This document shows, piece after piece, positions 27,052 through 37,621 of a stretch of 64,000 nt of DNA. Source of the DNA: Larkinella knui (lineage in GTDB: Bacteria > Bacteroidota > Bacteroidia > Cytophagales > Spirosomataceae); NCBI RefSeq assembly GCF_003858645.1, contig NZ_RQJP01000001.1, positions 1,488,001 to 1,552,000 on the forward strand, written 5' to 3'. Position 1 is the first letter of the stretch. Each line of letters begins with the position of its first letter. A program made the translations under genes and the position numbers. The notes beneath the pieces were generated by a model that searched no databases, had not been told where the DNA came from, and worked only from the letters and a program-made list of their open reading frames with translations.

Positions 27052-30000
27052 ATGCGTCCGACCCTGTTTGGAAAGGCATTCCAATTATTGGTTTTACTAA
27101 CCTGCCCGGTGCTGGTAATTCCGGCCACCGCCCAACGAACCCTCAGTTATACCGAACCCGATGTTCTGTTCAGGAACGGGCTGGAGTGGTTTGAAAAAAA
27201 TAATTACGCGGCTGCGCGGCAGGAATTCCTGCAATACCTCGATCGTAAAAAGCCGATCACCAACATCAGTGACCAGAATGCGGTTTCGGCAGAATATTAC
27301 ATTGCGCTGACGGGATTGTATCTGGACATTCCGGAAGCGGAGGTGCAAGTGGATCGCTTCGTGAAAAACCACCGCGAACACCCGAAAGCGGGCCTTTTGT
27401 ACGGCGATCTGGGTAAATATTATTTTGACAAAGGGGATTACGACCGGGCGATCACCTTTCTGGAAAAAGCGATCAAGCAGAGCCAGAATGCCAACGGTCA
27501 GGCCGGGAGCAAGTATTTGCTGGCCATGGCCTATTATTCCAAGCAGGATTTGCGAAGTGCCCTGCCGTTGCTGAATCAGATCAAGCAGGACCCCGGTCTG
27601 GATCAGGCACCGTCGGCATCGTATTATGCCGGGGTGATCAACTTCCGTCAGGGAAATTACCGGGAAGCCATTGCCGATTTCAAGCGCCTGGAACAGAATC
27701 CGACGTATCAGAACGAGATCCCGAACTGGATTGTGCAGTCGATGTACAAAGCCGGTCGGTACGACGATCTGCTGGCGTATTCGCAGCCCCTGCTGCAACG
27801 CAACCGGGGCAATGCGGCTCAGCTGGCTGAGGTCGCTCTGTTTACGGCCGAAGTTTTGTATAAAAAAGGGGATTATGCCAAAGCCGTTCCTTTTTATAAA
27901 CAATACAGCAACATCAAAGGACGAAGCGTGCCCCCGGCGGTTCAATTCCGGTATGGCGATGCCTTGTTCAAAACCGGTGATTATACGGGTGCCATTGCCG
28001 CTCTGAAAAATGTATCGGCGGGAAAAGATACGATTGCCCAGTATTCAGCGTATCGACTCGGGATCAGTTACCTCCAGACCGCCAATCCCAGCTTTGCCCT
28101 CAATGCGTTCGATCAGTCGGCCCGGCTGAATTTTAACAAAACCATTCAGGAAGAATCGGCCTTCAATCACGCCAAGCTGCAACTCGATCTGAACAATGGC
28201 GGAGACGCCGTGAAAGAATTTACGGATTTCCTGAAACGGTATCCGGATAGTAAATTCGAGAACGAGTCGAACGAACTGCTGAGCGAAGCGTATTTTTCGT
28301 CGAATAATAATGCGGCCGCCATTACGTACATCGAAGGACTCAAACGCCGGACTCCGCGCATCAACGCTTCCTATCAGCGGATTACCTATAACCAGGCGGT
28401 AACGGATTTCAATGCCGAGCGGTATGACCAGGCCATTGCCAACCTCGATAAGTCGCTGAAATATCCCGTCGATGCCGACCTGCGCAACAGCGCCCTGTTC
28501 TGGAAAGCGGAATCGTACTCGGCTTTACGAAAATACGACGAAGCCATTCCGCTCTATCAGCAGGCCATGCGCTCGGGAAATGTGTCACCGGATTTGCAGG
28601 GAAAGAGCCTGTATGCATTGGGATACGCTTCCTATAATAAAAAGAACTACACCCAGGCCATTACGTATTTCCGGGATTTTATTTCCAAATCGGGTTCGTC
28701 CGACAAACAGGCTATTGAAGATGCCACGGTTCGGGTAGCGGATAGTTACTTTGCCACCAAGAATTACAACGAGGCCATGCGGTATTACGACAATGCCATT
28801 GCGCAGGGCCGGATTGACCGCGATTATGCGACATTTCAGAAAGGTGTGATTCTGGCTTTCATGGAGCGGGATGTGGAAGCGAAAGCCCAGTTTGATAAAT
28901 TGCTGGCGCAGTTTCCCAATTCCCGCTATGCCGACGACGCCCTGTTTCAGTCTGCCAATGTCGATTTTGAAAAGGGAGCGTATCAGGCTTCCATTCGGGG
29001 ATTCAGCCGGTTGATCAGCGAGAAACCGAAAAGCTATCTCCTGCCGGCGGCCTTGCTGAAGCGGGCCACGGCGAATACCAACCTCCAGTTGTATGAACCG
29101 GCCATTCAGGATTACAAGCGCATTCTGGATCAGTTTGGCGGAAGTCCATCGGCTCCGGGTGCCCTGCTGGGTTTGCAGAATGCGCTGAGTGACGCCGGTC
29201 GGGCCGAAGAATTCAGCAGTACCTTAGCCACTTACAAGAAAAGCAACCCCGGAAGTACCGATGTACAAAAGGTTGAGTATGAGAACGCTAAAAGCTTATA
29301 TTTCAACGAGAAATACGCTCAGGCGGTTACCACTTTACTGGAATTTATTGATGAGAATCCCGGGAGTCCGCTGGTGTATGAAGCCCGGTATTATTTAGCC
29401 GATTCGTATTTCCGGTCGGGTGACTTGCCGAATGCACTCCGGTATTATTACAGCGTGATCAGCGATAACAAATCGGATTTTGTAACCCGGGCAGCCGCCC
29501 GCGCGGCCGAAGTCGAGCGCCAGCAGAAGAATTATCCCCGCGCCATTCGGAATTACCGCACGGTTTTGGCTCAGTCGAAAAGCAAGAACGAACAATCGCA
29601 GGCGGTTTTAGGCCTGATGGACACGTATTACGCAACCGGTAATTACGATTCGACCCAGGTGGCGGCCCGCGAAGTCCTGTCGATGGGCAATGTGGTTCCG
29701 GGTGCGCAGAATCGGGCGCAGTTGATGCTGGGGAAAGTGGCCTATGCGAAAGGGGATTATAAACTGGCCACCACGGAATTTGACAAAACCATTGCTTTGG
29801 CGAAAGATGAGCAGGGTGCCGAGGCCAATTACTGGATTGCGGACATCTTGTACCGAACCAAAAAATACAAGGAATCCATCGATGCCCTGTTGCGGTTCAA
29901 CTCCGATTTTGCCCAGTATGATTACTGGAAAGGGAAAGGATTCATTCTGGTGGCCGATAACAACGTGGCGCAAAACGAAGTTGCCCAGGCGAAAGCCGTA

Positions 30001-30084
30001 CTGAATTCCATTATCGAAAATGCGGAGAATCAGGAGATTGTTGCGGAGGCCAAACAGAAACTGGCGGCCATTGACAACAAGTAA
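27052..30084 (+). CDS. Large periplasmic tetratricopeptide-repeat protein
   Basis: The 1010-aa protein has a signal peptide (MRPTLFGKAFQLLVLLTCPV, cleaved near ATAQR). Nearly the whole remainder is TPR or TPR-like repeats, for example GDYDRAITFLEKAIKQSQNA, NYTQAITYFRDFISKSG and GDYKLATTEFDKTIALAKDE. I count more than 20 helical repeat units by eye. It begins a cluster with an outer-membrane barrel and an HU/SPOR protein, which hints at a shared envelope complex. No domain shows catalysis. Confidence 0.87.
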   Translation: MRPTLFGKAFQLLVLLTCPVLVIPATAQRTLSYTEPDVLFRNGLEWFEKNNYAAARQEFLQYLDRKKPITNISDQNAVSAEYYIALTGLYLDIPEAEVQVDRFVKNHREHPKAGLLYGDLGKYYFDKGDYDRAITFLEKAIKQSQNANGQAGSKYLLAMAYYSKQDLRSALPLLNQIKQDPGLDQAPSASYYAGVINFRQGNYREAIADFKRLEQNPTYQNEIPNWIVQSMYKAGRYDDLLAYSQPLLQRNRGNAAQLAEVALFTAEVLYKKGDYAKAVPFYKQYSNIKGRSVPPAVQFRYGDALFKTGDYTGAIAALKNVSAGKDTIAQYSAYRLGISYLQTANPSFALNAFDQSARLNFNKTIQEESAFNHAKLQLDLNNGGDAVKEFTDFLKRYPDSKFENESNELLSEAYFSSNNNAAAITYIEGLKRRTPRINASYQRITYNQAVTDFNAERYDQAIANLDKSLKYPVDADLRNSALFWKAESYSALRKYDEAIPLYQQAMRSGNVSPDLQGKSLYALGYASYNKKNYTQAITYFRDFISKSGSSDKQAIEDATVRVADSYFATKNYNEAMRYYDNAIAQGRIDRDYATFQKGVILAFMERDVEAKAQFDKLLAQFPNSRYADDALFQSANVDFEKGAYQASIRGFSRLISEKPKSYLLPAALLKRATANTNLQLYEPAIQDYKRILDQFGGSPSAPGALLGLQNALSDAGRAEEFSSTLATYKKSNPGSTDVQKVEYENAKSLYFNEKYAQAVTTLLEFIDENPGSPLVYEARYYLADSYFRSGDLPNALRYYYSVISDNKSDFVTRAAARAAEVERQQKNYPRAIRNYRTVLAQSKSKNEQSQAVLGLMDTYYATGNYDSTQVAAREVLSMGNVVPGAQNRAQLMLGKVAYAKGDYKLATTEFDKTIALAKDEQGAEANYWIADILYRTKKYKESIDALLRFNSDFAQYDYWKGKGFILVADNNVAQNEVAQAKAVLNSIIENAENQEIVAEAKQKLAAIDNK

Positions 30085-30158
30085 CCGGTTCTGGTTCGCA
30101 CGTTCCAGTCCAGTAAAACAAATCATCCGAAACCACATCGGTTTAACCGAATAGCTGC

Positions 30159-31862
30159 ATGTTCTTACCAAAATCATCCATCGACCAGCTTGCTTTCATT
30201 GCGATAGTAACGGGCAGTTTGTTGCTCCACACGGTTGATGTCTTGGCCCAGCAACCCCAACGCCCCGTTACACCGCCCGTGCGGGAAGGCGAGATTGATA
30301 ATCAGGAGATTACCATTGAAAAAAACAGAAAAATTGAAATGCCGCCGGCAAACCGGCTTTTCAACAAAATACCTTCGATCAAACCATCGACCGAGCAACG
30401 GAAACTGACCTACGAATTTAACGACCGGGTGTTATCGGTTGGTGATCCGAAACTGGCACCGACGGCTTTGCCCATTCCGGCCGCCCAATCGGAACAGCAG
30501 CAACTCTTCAATAATTACGTCAAGCTGGGAGCGGGCAACTACAGTTCATTCTACGGCGAAGCGTTCGGGAGCGGGCAGGTAATGGAGAATATTGCTGTCG
30601 ATGGCTCCTTCAAACACCTGTCGTCGGGTATTGGTCCGGTCGATGGGAAAAACTCGGCGACGAGTGAAAACCGCCTGAAACTGAATGGTAATTACCAGAC
30701 CGACGCCTTCAAGTTTTCGGCCAATCTGGGCTACGACCGGGAGGCTTTTTATTTCTACGGATACCGCCGGCCCCAGGAAATTGACCGCGAATCCATTCGC
30801 CAGAAACTAACCACGACCCAGTTTCGGATTGGAATTGAAAATGTGGACCCCGAAAAGAATATCGACTACTCGCTGAAAACGGGAATCGTTAGCCTCAAGG
30901 ATAATTACGAAGCGACAGAACTGGACTGGGGAACCAACCTGAAAGGGTCGGTGGGCATCACTGATCATTTTGTGGCCCTCTTTGCCGCCGATGCCTATGT
31001 GACCCAACGCACGGATGGACCGGTCGATAACCGGAATTTGTTTCGCGTAAAGCCTACCTTCAAATATTCTAATTCGCTGCTGACCCTCACCTTTGGGGTT
31101 AACGCTGTTAATGAATCCGATAAACGGCAGAGTATCAATCGGACGCGCGCTTTTCCGGTTTTGGATCTTGATGTTGTGCCCGCTGGGAATATTCACTTTT
31201 TCGCGGGTGTCGACGGTGACATCAACCGGAACACGCTGCGTACTTTTCTGAATGAAAACCGCTGGCTGGCTCCGCAGGTTGTGTTGGCGAACACCGAAAA
31301 AACCTGGGATATCTACGGCGGCAGCAAGGGGGAACTGGGGAGTGGAATTTCGTACGAAGGCAAAGTGTCGTACGCCCGTTATCGCAATTTTTACGGTTTC
31401 AACAACACCTGGCCTGACACCTCCAAGTTCTTTGTGGTCTATGACGGAAACCTGACGCACGTGCTGACGGTATCGGGACAGGTCGGCTACACCTACAAAG
31501 ACGTGTTTCGGTCGACGCTGCGGGCCGACTTTTATGATTACAGCCTGAGCCGGATGGAAGCCGCCTGGCATCGGCCGAAGGTGTCGGGTACGTGGTCGAA
31601 CTCGTTTATCGTGAATAAAAAATTATTTATCACGACCGATTTGTACCATTATCAGGGCATGCAGGGCAAAAATTTTGTTACCAATCAGATTGTCACCCTC
31701 AAACCGATCTGGGATCTCAACCTGAAAATTGACTATTTTTTAGGAAAACAGGTTTCAGCTTTTGTTTCGTTAAATAACATTATAGGCCGTAATTATCAGC
31801 GCTATTTGTATTATCCGCAACAAGGGCTTAACTTTCTGGGAGGATTGTCTTACAGCTTCTGA
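30159..31862 (+). CDS. Outer-membrane beta-barrel protein, TonB-receptor-like
   Basis: The 567-aa protein has a signal peptide (near VTGSLLLHTVDVLAQQ), a Pro/Arg-rich N-terminal segment and then repeated amphipathic strands such as LKLNGNYQTDAFKFSANLGY. It ends in aromatic residues (FLGGLSYSF), as in outer-membrane barrels. No plug domain or TonB box is evident, so active transport is doubtful. It lies between the TPR and HU/SPOR genes with gaps of 74 and 22 bp. Confidence 0.8.
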   Translation: MFLPKSSIDQLAFIAIVTGSLLLHTVDVLAQQPQRPVTPPVREGEIDNQEITIEKNRKIEMPPANRLFNKIPSIKPSTEQRKLTYEFNDRVLSVGDPKLAPTALPIPAAQSEQQQLFNNYVKLGAGNYSSFYGEAFGSGQVMENIAVDGSFKHLSSGIGPVDGKNSATSENRLKLNGNYQTDAFKFSANLGYDREAFYFYGYRRPQEIDRESIRQKLTTTQFRIGIENVDPEKNIDYSLKTGIVSLKDNYEATELDWGTNLKGSVGITDHFVALFAADAYVTQRTDGPVDNRNLFRVKPTFKYSNSLLTLTFGVNAVNESDKRQSINRTRAFPVLDLDVVPAGNIHFFAGVDGDINRNTLRTFLNENRWLAPQVVLANTEKTWDIYGGSKGELGSGISYEGKVSYARYRNFYGFNNTWPDTSKFFVVYDGNLTHVLTVSGQVGYTYKDVFRSTLRADFYDYSLSRMEAAWHRPKVSGTWSNSFIVNKKLFITTDLYHYQGMQGKNFVTNQIVTLKPIWDLNLKIDYFLGKQVSAFVSLNNIIGRNYQRYLYYPQQGLNFLGGLSYSF

Positions 31863-31884
31863 CACCGCCTTAACCGTAAAGCCC

Positions 31885-32976
31885 ATGGTACCTGTTTCGG
31901 ATTATCTCAAAAAACTGTTATTTCAGTACGATTGTCTCGTTATTCCCGAACTGGGCGGGTTTATCCTGCATTACATTCCGGCCACATTTGTGGCAGCCAG
32001 CGGTTTGTATATGCCTCCCCGGAAGAAAATTGCGTTTAACGAAGCGCTCAAACTGGATGACGGGTTGCTGATCAACTACATGATGCTTCACGAAGGGCTG
32101 ACCCGCGATGAAGTATTCCAGGCGATCCGGCAATTTGTGGATCAATTAAAACAGGAAGTTCGCCAGCAACGGATTTTTACGATAGAAGGGCTAGGGTTAT
32201 TCTCGGAGAATGAGGAGGGTAAGCTGCAATTCGACCCGGAAATCCGCCATAATTTTCAGGGCGAATCATACGGTTTTCAACCCGTTGCCGCCCATATGCT
32301 GAATGCGGAACTGGCAGAAGAAAAACCGGTTGCCGTAGTTAAATCACCCCAAGAGAGCCCGATTGCCGTAGAGGCTGAAGAAGTGACGGCCGAAGCGAAA
32401 ACGATTGAAATGCCGGTTGAACGAAACCGTCGTCAGTACCTGGCGTGGGCTGCAGCGGTTTTATTGATTTGTTCGTTAGGCATTATTTCGGTTAAAAAGA
32501 CCCCCTCGCAAGTTTTAAGTAGCCTTAACCCGTTTGAATTGTTCGTTAGCGACGCGGAAGATGCCGAGCCGGCGGTGGTTCATCCTGTGGCCGAAACACC
32601 GGTAGCGGTTGTTGAAACAAAAAAAGAGACACCGGTTGCCGTTCCGGAACCAGTCGCTGCGCCGGTTGAATCGGCGGCCATCGAGCCCATCAAACCGAGT
32701 GTTGTGCCGGTGCCTGTTGTATTGGAACCGAAGAAATCAGACGTTTATTACCTGGCCATTGCCGGAAGTTTTTCCAGTGTGCAGAATGCAAAACGGCTGA
32801 TGCGCCGGTTGCGTCGTGAAGGGTTTGAAACGGCTTATATGTTACCGCATACCAAAAAGAAAGAACTGATTAAAGTGGCCGCCGTGGGTTCACGTGATAA
32901 AACGGAAGTGCTGGCTTCACTCGCTAAAGTGAGCCAGTTGTCGGGAGCAACGGCCTGGGTTCATAAAATCGAGTAA
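31885..32976 (+). CDS. Membrane-anchored HU-CCDC81 and SPOR domain protein
   Basis: Residues 1-135 match the HU-CCDC81 domain: VSDYLKKLLFQYDCLVIPEL, GGFILHYIPA and the beta-arm EGLGLFSENEEGKLQF. A membrane helix spans about 185-203 (YLAWAAAVLLICSLGII). A low-complexity Val/Glu/Pro linker (240-280) leads to a C-terminal SPOR domain (about 285-362, YYLAIAGSFSSVQNAKRLMR). The HU part faces the cytoplasm and the SPOR part binds denuded peptidoglycan at the septum. The protein could therefore link DNA to the division site, but that is inference from domain architecture. Confidence 0.85.
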   Translation: MVPVSDYLKKLLFQYDCLVIPELGGFILHYIPATFVAASGLYMPPRKKIAFNEALKLDDGLLINYMMLHEGLTRDEVFQAIRQFVDQLKQEVRQQRIFTIEGLGLFSENEEGKLQFDPEIRHNFQGESYGFQPVAAHMLNAELAEEKPVAVVKSPQESPIAVEAEEVTAEAKTIEMPVERNRRQYLAWAAAVLLICSLGIISVKKTPSQVLSSLNPFELFVSDAEDAEPAVVHPVAETPVAVVETKKETPVAVPEPVAAPVESAAIEPIKPSVVPVPVVLEPKKSDVYYLAIAGSFSSVQNAKRLMRRLRREGFETAYMLPHTKKKELIKVAAVGSRDKTEVLASLAKVSQLSGATAWVHKIE

Positions 32977-32999
32977 AATAGATCATTTTAGAGCATATC

Positions 33000-33024
33000 A
33001 AAAGGCAGCCCGTGGTTGCCTTTT
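33000..33024 (+). terminator. Intrinsic terminator of the TPR/barrel/SPOR cluster
   Basis: An 8-bp stem AAAAGGCA (33000-33007) pairs with TGCCTTTT (33017-33024), with a 9-nt loop and a further T. It lies 24 nt after the SPOR gene stop. Confidence 0.8.
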
Positions 33025-33127
33025 TGCATTGGCGAACCGAACAATTCGCGAATTCGTTTTATTTTTGCCGGTAGTTAAACAATACCAGCTACCGGTTATT
33101 CCGTTAATTGGCTAAACAGCTGTATTC

Positions 33128-34063
33128 ATGAGTCGCGTCACACTGGAAAATGAGAATGAATACCGGGTAACGGCTCTTGCCGCATCGTTCGCCGTTTGTG
33201 CCCTGCTATTTTTCCTGTTGTTATACATTCGGCTGTGGCAGTCGGTTCCTGATCCCCCGCCAATCGAACTGGTAGAGGTCAACTTTGGTACCGATTTAAT
33301 CGGTAGTGGTTCCATTCAAACCTATAATAAAGCCAACAACTCGAAAAACAAGGAGGACGTCAAAAAGGAAGAGGACAAGCCGAATCCGAAAGTGACAACT
33401 ACCTCGCGGGTTGAAAAAACACCGGTTTCGCCCGTTCCCAAGATTGTCGATGCCAAACCGAGTAAAGTGGTAACTGAAAAACCGGATATCGCCAGCAAAA
33501 TTGAAAGCCCGGTATCGGTTCCCGAGAAAGCAGAACCTAAAAAAGTGGAAGCCACCACGCCTAAACCGACACCGGCACCGCCCAAAGTGGAGCCTGTTGC
33601 CGAGCCGAAGAAGGTGGATGCCAATGCTTTATACAAAAAATCAAGTTCTGCCGGTTCGAATGGAACGGTCGGAAAAGCGTCCGGAACCGGGGGGAACAAC
33701 AATGGCGATGACGCGTCGGGTGTAGGGGATAAGGGAAATCCGGATGGCAATATCAATGCCAAACAATTTTATGGCACACCGGGTGGCACCGGTTCGGGTG
33801 TTTCCCTGAACATGGCGGGCTGGAAGCTGGCCAGTAGCCGAATCAACCAGGATAACTCCGGAGAAAGTGGTAAAATCGTTTTTGAAATTAAGGTAGATGA
33901 CAAAGGGGATGTGACATTTGTTCGGGTAAAAGAAACCCGGGTGAGTCCCACAGTTACCGAATTTTATAAACAACAAGTTTATAAACTGCAACTGGTACCG
34001 AAAGGATCAGCTGCTCCGCCCATTTCTACGGGAACCTACACCATTAACATCCGCTCAAACTAA
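33128..34063 (+). CDS. TonB-like energy transducer
   Basis: The 311-aa protein has a short cytoplasmic N-terminus, one membrane helix (FAVCALLFFLLLYIRLW, about residues 21-37), a long Pro/Lys/Val-rich periplasmic spacer and a Gly/Asn-rich stretch. The C-terminal domain (GKIVFEIKVDDKGDVTFVRV) belongs to the TonB fold. It would pass proton-motive energy to outer-membrane receptors. ExbB/ExbD are not adjacent. A near-consensus -7 box (TATTTTTG, 33060-33067) lies upstream without a clear -33 element. folC follows after 5 bp. Confidence 0.85.
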   Translation: MSRVTLENENEYRVTALAASFAVCALLFFLLLYIRLWQSVPDPPPIELVEVNFGTDLIGSGSIQTYNKANNSKNKEDVKKEEDKPNPKVTTTSRVEKTPVSPVPKIVDAKPSKVVTEKPDIASKIESPVSVPEKAEPKKVEATTPKPTPAPPKVEPVAEPKKVDANALYKKSSSAGSNGTVGKASGTGGNNNGDDASGVGDKGNPDGNINAKQFYGTPGGTGSGVSLNMAGWKLASSRINQDNSGESGKIVFEIKVDDKGDVTFVRVKETRVSPTVTEFYKQQVYKLQLVPKGSAAPPISTGTYTINIRSN

Positions 34064-34068
34064 GCCGA

Positions 34069-35361
34069 ATGACGTATTCGGAAGCCATTGACTATTTGTA
34101 TGCCCAGTTACCGGTATTTCACCGCGTAGGAGCGAAGGCCCTAAAGCCGGGGCTGGACAATGTCATCAAACTATGTGCCTATCTGGGCAACCCTCAGGAC
34201 CAATTTAAAAGCATCCACGTTGGCGGAACCAATGGGAAAGGCAGTTCGTCCCATTTGCTGGCGGCAATCCTGCAATCGGCGGGTTATAAAACCGGTTTGT
34301 ATACGTCGCCCCACCTTAAATCGTTCACCGAACGAATCCGGATCGACGGTTTTCCAATCCCCGGCGAAGCGGTTGCTGACTTCGTGGTTCAACACAAGGC
34401 GTTTATAGAGGATTTAAAGCCCTCTTTCTTTGAAGTAACCGTTGGCATGGCTTTCGACTACTTCGTGCGTCAGAACGTGGATGTGGCCGTAATTGAGGTA
34501 GGATTGGGGGGACGACTCGATTCAACCAATATCATTACCCCGCTTGTATCCCTAATTACCAACATTGGCTGGGATCACAGCGATATTCTGGGCGATTCGC
34601 TCCAGAAGATTGCGTATGAAAAAGCCGGGATCATTAAACCGGGTGTTCCCGTTGTAATCAGTGAACGGGATCCCGAGACAGAAGGCGTTTTTCTTGATCG
34701 GGCCAGTGAATGCCAAAGTCCGATTGCATTTGCGTCCGACCAGTATGCGATCAGGGATTTGGGGGTGCATGAACAGGGTCGTGACCTGGCGATTACGAGT
34801 CGGGGACAAACTACAACACCTTTGACGATTGGTTTACTGGGAATCTACCAGCTAAAAAATGCCGCTGGCGTATTGGCAACCGTCGAGGTTCTGAAAACGC
34901 AGTTTGAAATACCTGATTTGGCAATTGCGGATGGTTTTTCCAAGGTTGTCGGCTTAACGGGTTTAAAAGGCCGCTGGCAGTTCTTACAACAAAACCCCAC
35001 CGTAATTTGTGATACCGCGCATAACGAACCTGGTATCTTAAATGTGGTGGAGTCGCTAAAAACGGTTACTTACCAGCAATTGCATCTGGTAGTGGGTTTT
35101 GTAAAAGATAAAGATTTATCAAAAGTAATTCGTTTGTTTCCGAAAGACGCTGCGTATTATTTTTGCCAGCCGGATATTCCGAGAGCCCTTGACGCCAAAG
35201 ACCTTGCCATGGCTTTTCAGGAACAGGGGCGGGAGGGAGAAGTGTTCACCGACGTCAATCAGGCGTTGGAAGTTGCTCTAAATCGCGCAAAACCGGACGA
35301 TTGCATCCTGATTACCGGAAGTACCTATGTTGTTGCTGAATTAAATCAATTGGAAGCGTGA
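34069..35361 (+). CDS. folC: Bifunctional dihydrofolate/folylpolyglutamate synthase
   Basis: FolC adds glutamate to dihydropteroate and to folates. The 430-aa protein has the Mur-ligase P-loop HVGGTNGKGSSSH, the conserved GLYTSPHLKSFTERI, the metal-binding IEVGLGGRLDSTN and the DTAHNEPG motif of the C-terminal domain. It is linked to trmB by a 4-bp overlap (GTGA). Confidence 0.95.
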   Translation: MTYSEAIDYLYAQLPVFHRVGAKALKPGLDNVIKLCAYLGNPQDQFKSIHVGGTNGKGSSSHLLAAILQSAGYKTGLYTSPHLKSFTERIRIDGFPIPGEAVADFVVQHKAFIEDLKPSFFEVTVGMAFDYFVRQNVDVAVIEVGLGGRLDSTNIITPLVSLITNIGWDHSDILGDSLQKIAYEKAGIIKPGVPVVISERDPETEGVFLDRASECQSPIAFASDQYAIRDLGVHEQGRDLAITSRGQTTTPLTIGLLGIYQLKNAAGVLATVEVLKTQFEIPDLAIADGFSKVVGLTGLKGRWQFLQQNPTVICDTAHNEPGILNVVESLKTVTYQQLHLVVGFVKDKDLSKVIRLFPKDAAYYFCQPDIPRALDAKDLAMAFQEQGREGEVFTDVNQALEVALNRAKPDDCILITGSTYVVAELNQLEA

Positions 35362-36020
35362 GCAGAAAGAAGCTTTTCCGGTTTGAACACAATCGAATGA
35401 GTGATAATGTGTTAGAGCCGGGAAAAGAGTTATATGGTACCATTAAGGGTAAGTGGCGTGAACGGTATTTTAAAAATTCGAATCCGATTGTCATTGAAAT
35501 TGGCTGTGGGAGAGGAGAATACACGGTGGGGCTGGCCCGGCATTATCCCGAGTTGAATTTTATTGGCATCGACCGCAAAGGTGATCGCATTGCCCAGGGG
35601 AGTTTGCAGGCTTTGGAAGCCAAATTGACCAATGTGGCTTTCCTGCGGACGGATATCTACCGGCTTCTGGATTTTTTTGGACGGGACGAGGTAAATGAAA
35701 TCTGGATCACTTTTCCTGATCCTCAACTGCGGGTTAGTCAATTGAAAAACCGGTCGACGGATGCCCGCTACCTAAAAATGTACCGTGAAATTCTGGTCGA
35801 TCAGGGGATTCTTCATTTGAAAACCGACCACGATGATTTCTTTGACTTCAGCATTGAGAGTTTGAGCCGTAACGGATTTAGCGATGTAGTGGTTACCCGC
35901 GACTTGTATGCCTCCGAAATGAACAATCTCCATCTGGGCATCAAGACCAAATACGAAGACATATTCACTCGGAAGGGATTTTCGATAAAATATTTAAAAT
36001 GCAAAAAGGCGGCCTATTAA
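35358..36020 (+). CDS. trmB: tRNA (guanine-N7)-methyltransferase
   Basis: TrmB makes m7G46 in tRNA. The 220-aa protein has the SAM motif VIEIGCGRGEYTVGLA, the conserved FIGIDRKGDRI, and the signature WITFPDPQLR. The start is GTG, overlapping the folC TGA as GTGA, and gives the usual N-terminus MSRKKLFRFE. The last codons form the 5' arm and loop of the terminator, including the stop codon itself. Confidence 0.94.
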   Translation: MSRKKLFRFEHNRMSDNVLEPGKELYGTIKGKWRERYFKNSNPIVIEIGCGRGEYTVGLARHYPELNFIGIDRKGDRIAQGSLQALEAKLTNVAFLRTDIYRLLDFFGRDEVNEIWITFPDPQLRVSQLKNRSTDARYLKMYREILVDQGILHLKTDHDDFFDFSIESLSRNGFSDVVVTRDLYASEMNNLHLGIKTKYEDIFTRKGFSIKYLKCKKAAY

Positions 36021-36031
36021 GCCGCCTTTTT
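36003..36031. terminator. Bidirectional terminator overlapping the 3' end of trmB
   Basis: An 11-bp stem pairs AAAAAGGCGGC (36003-36013) with GCCGCCTTTTT (36021-36031). The 7-nt loop contains the trmB stop. T-runs on both strands let it end both trmB and the convergent gap transcript. Confidence 0.88.
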
Positions 36032-36051
36032 TGTTGCCTGAGCTTTGTATA

Positions 36052-37053
<1,002 letters not shown>

Positions 37054-37072
37054 TTAGTTAGCAAGAACGCTG

Positions 37073-37080
37073 CAAAGATA
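37073..37080 (-). promoter_or_regulatory. -7 box of the gap promoter
   Basis: TATCTTTG on the minus strand matches TAnnTTTG, about 32 nt before the gap ATG. At the -33 position only CTT is found, so the promoter is partly consensus. Confidence 0.5.
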
Positions 37081-37204
37081 GTACTACAAATCGAAAGGTA
37101 AAGATCGAATTCTTATACAATTGAAAATCTATACAGCTGAAGGAATGATTTCTGTAAGCAAGCGTAGATACTCATTTTAGTATGCAAGATGAGTTAAATT
37201 AGTA

Positions 37205-37311
37205 TTTACTAATAAAATAAGTACATATTGTTATTAAATTTAGTAATTTGCTAACCACCTTGCTGTTTTTTACTAAATTTAATAGTATATCAGTTACCTT
37301 TTTACTAATAA
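37205..37311. repeat. Cluster of TTTACTAA boxes with a 14-bp inverted repeat
   Basis: An 11-bp direct repeat TTTACTAATAA occurs at 37205-37215 and 37301-37311. Between them a perfect 14-bp inverted repeat pairs 37233-37246 (ATTAAATTTAGTAA) with 37270-37283, 23 nt apart. Every copy shares the TTACTAA core. It lies 160-270 bp upstream of gap and may be a set of regulator-binding sites. Confidence 0.55.
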
Positions 37312-37444
37312 GAGTTAACTTTATTTATTGTCTTTGCTTAGGCCTACCAGACAGCGCCTTAGCTATCTGACCTTAGTTTCCAAAATCCAGTCAACTAAAA
37401 ATTTTAAGTCAAAAACGACCTACAGAATTCAGAAAAAAGTGATC

Positions 37445-37621
37445 CTAGTAATGGTGTATAGTTGCTGTGTTTGCTTGATAATACTCTATTGGATCTGATT
37501 TGATCAGACAGGGAAACTGTTTTTTTTCTACTGCTTCAGGCGCATTCGTATCCAACAAATCCTGGCATATTCTGCCTACCATGACAGACACTTGCTGCTG
37601 CGACATTATAGTGGCTCGCAT
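37445..37621 (-). CDS. Possible small ORF, 58 aa, in the AT-rich region
   Basis: An ATG-started frame encodes 58 residues (MRATIMSQQQVSVMVGRICQ to TATIHHY). A second ATG lies at 37606. It covers the GC-richer island, but I recognise no family. It may be a chance frame or a gene remnant; no promoter consensus precedes it. Confidence 0.15.
   Translation of the reverse strand: MRATIMSQQQVSVMVGRICQDLLDTNAPEAVEKKQFPCLIKSDPIEYYQANTATIHHY

Noticed and set aside
32885-32900. Second CACGTG core as parS
   Set aside because: Flanking bases fit poorly and it lies inside the SPOR coding region.
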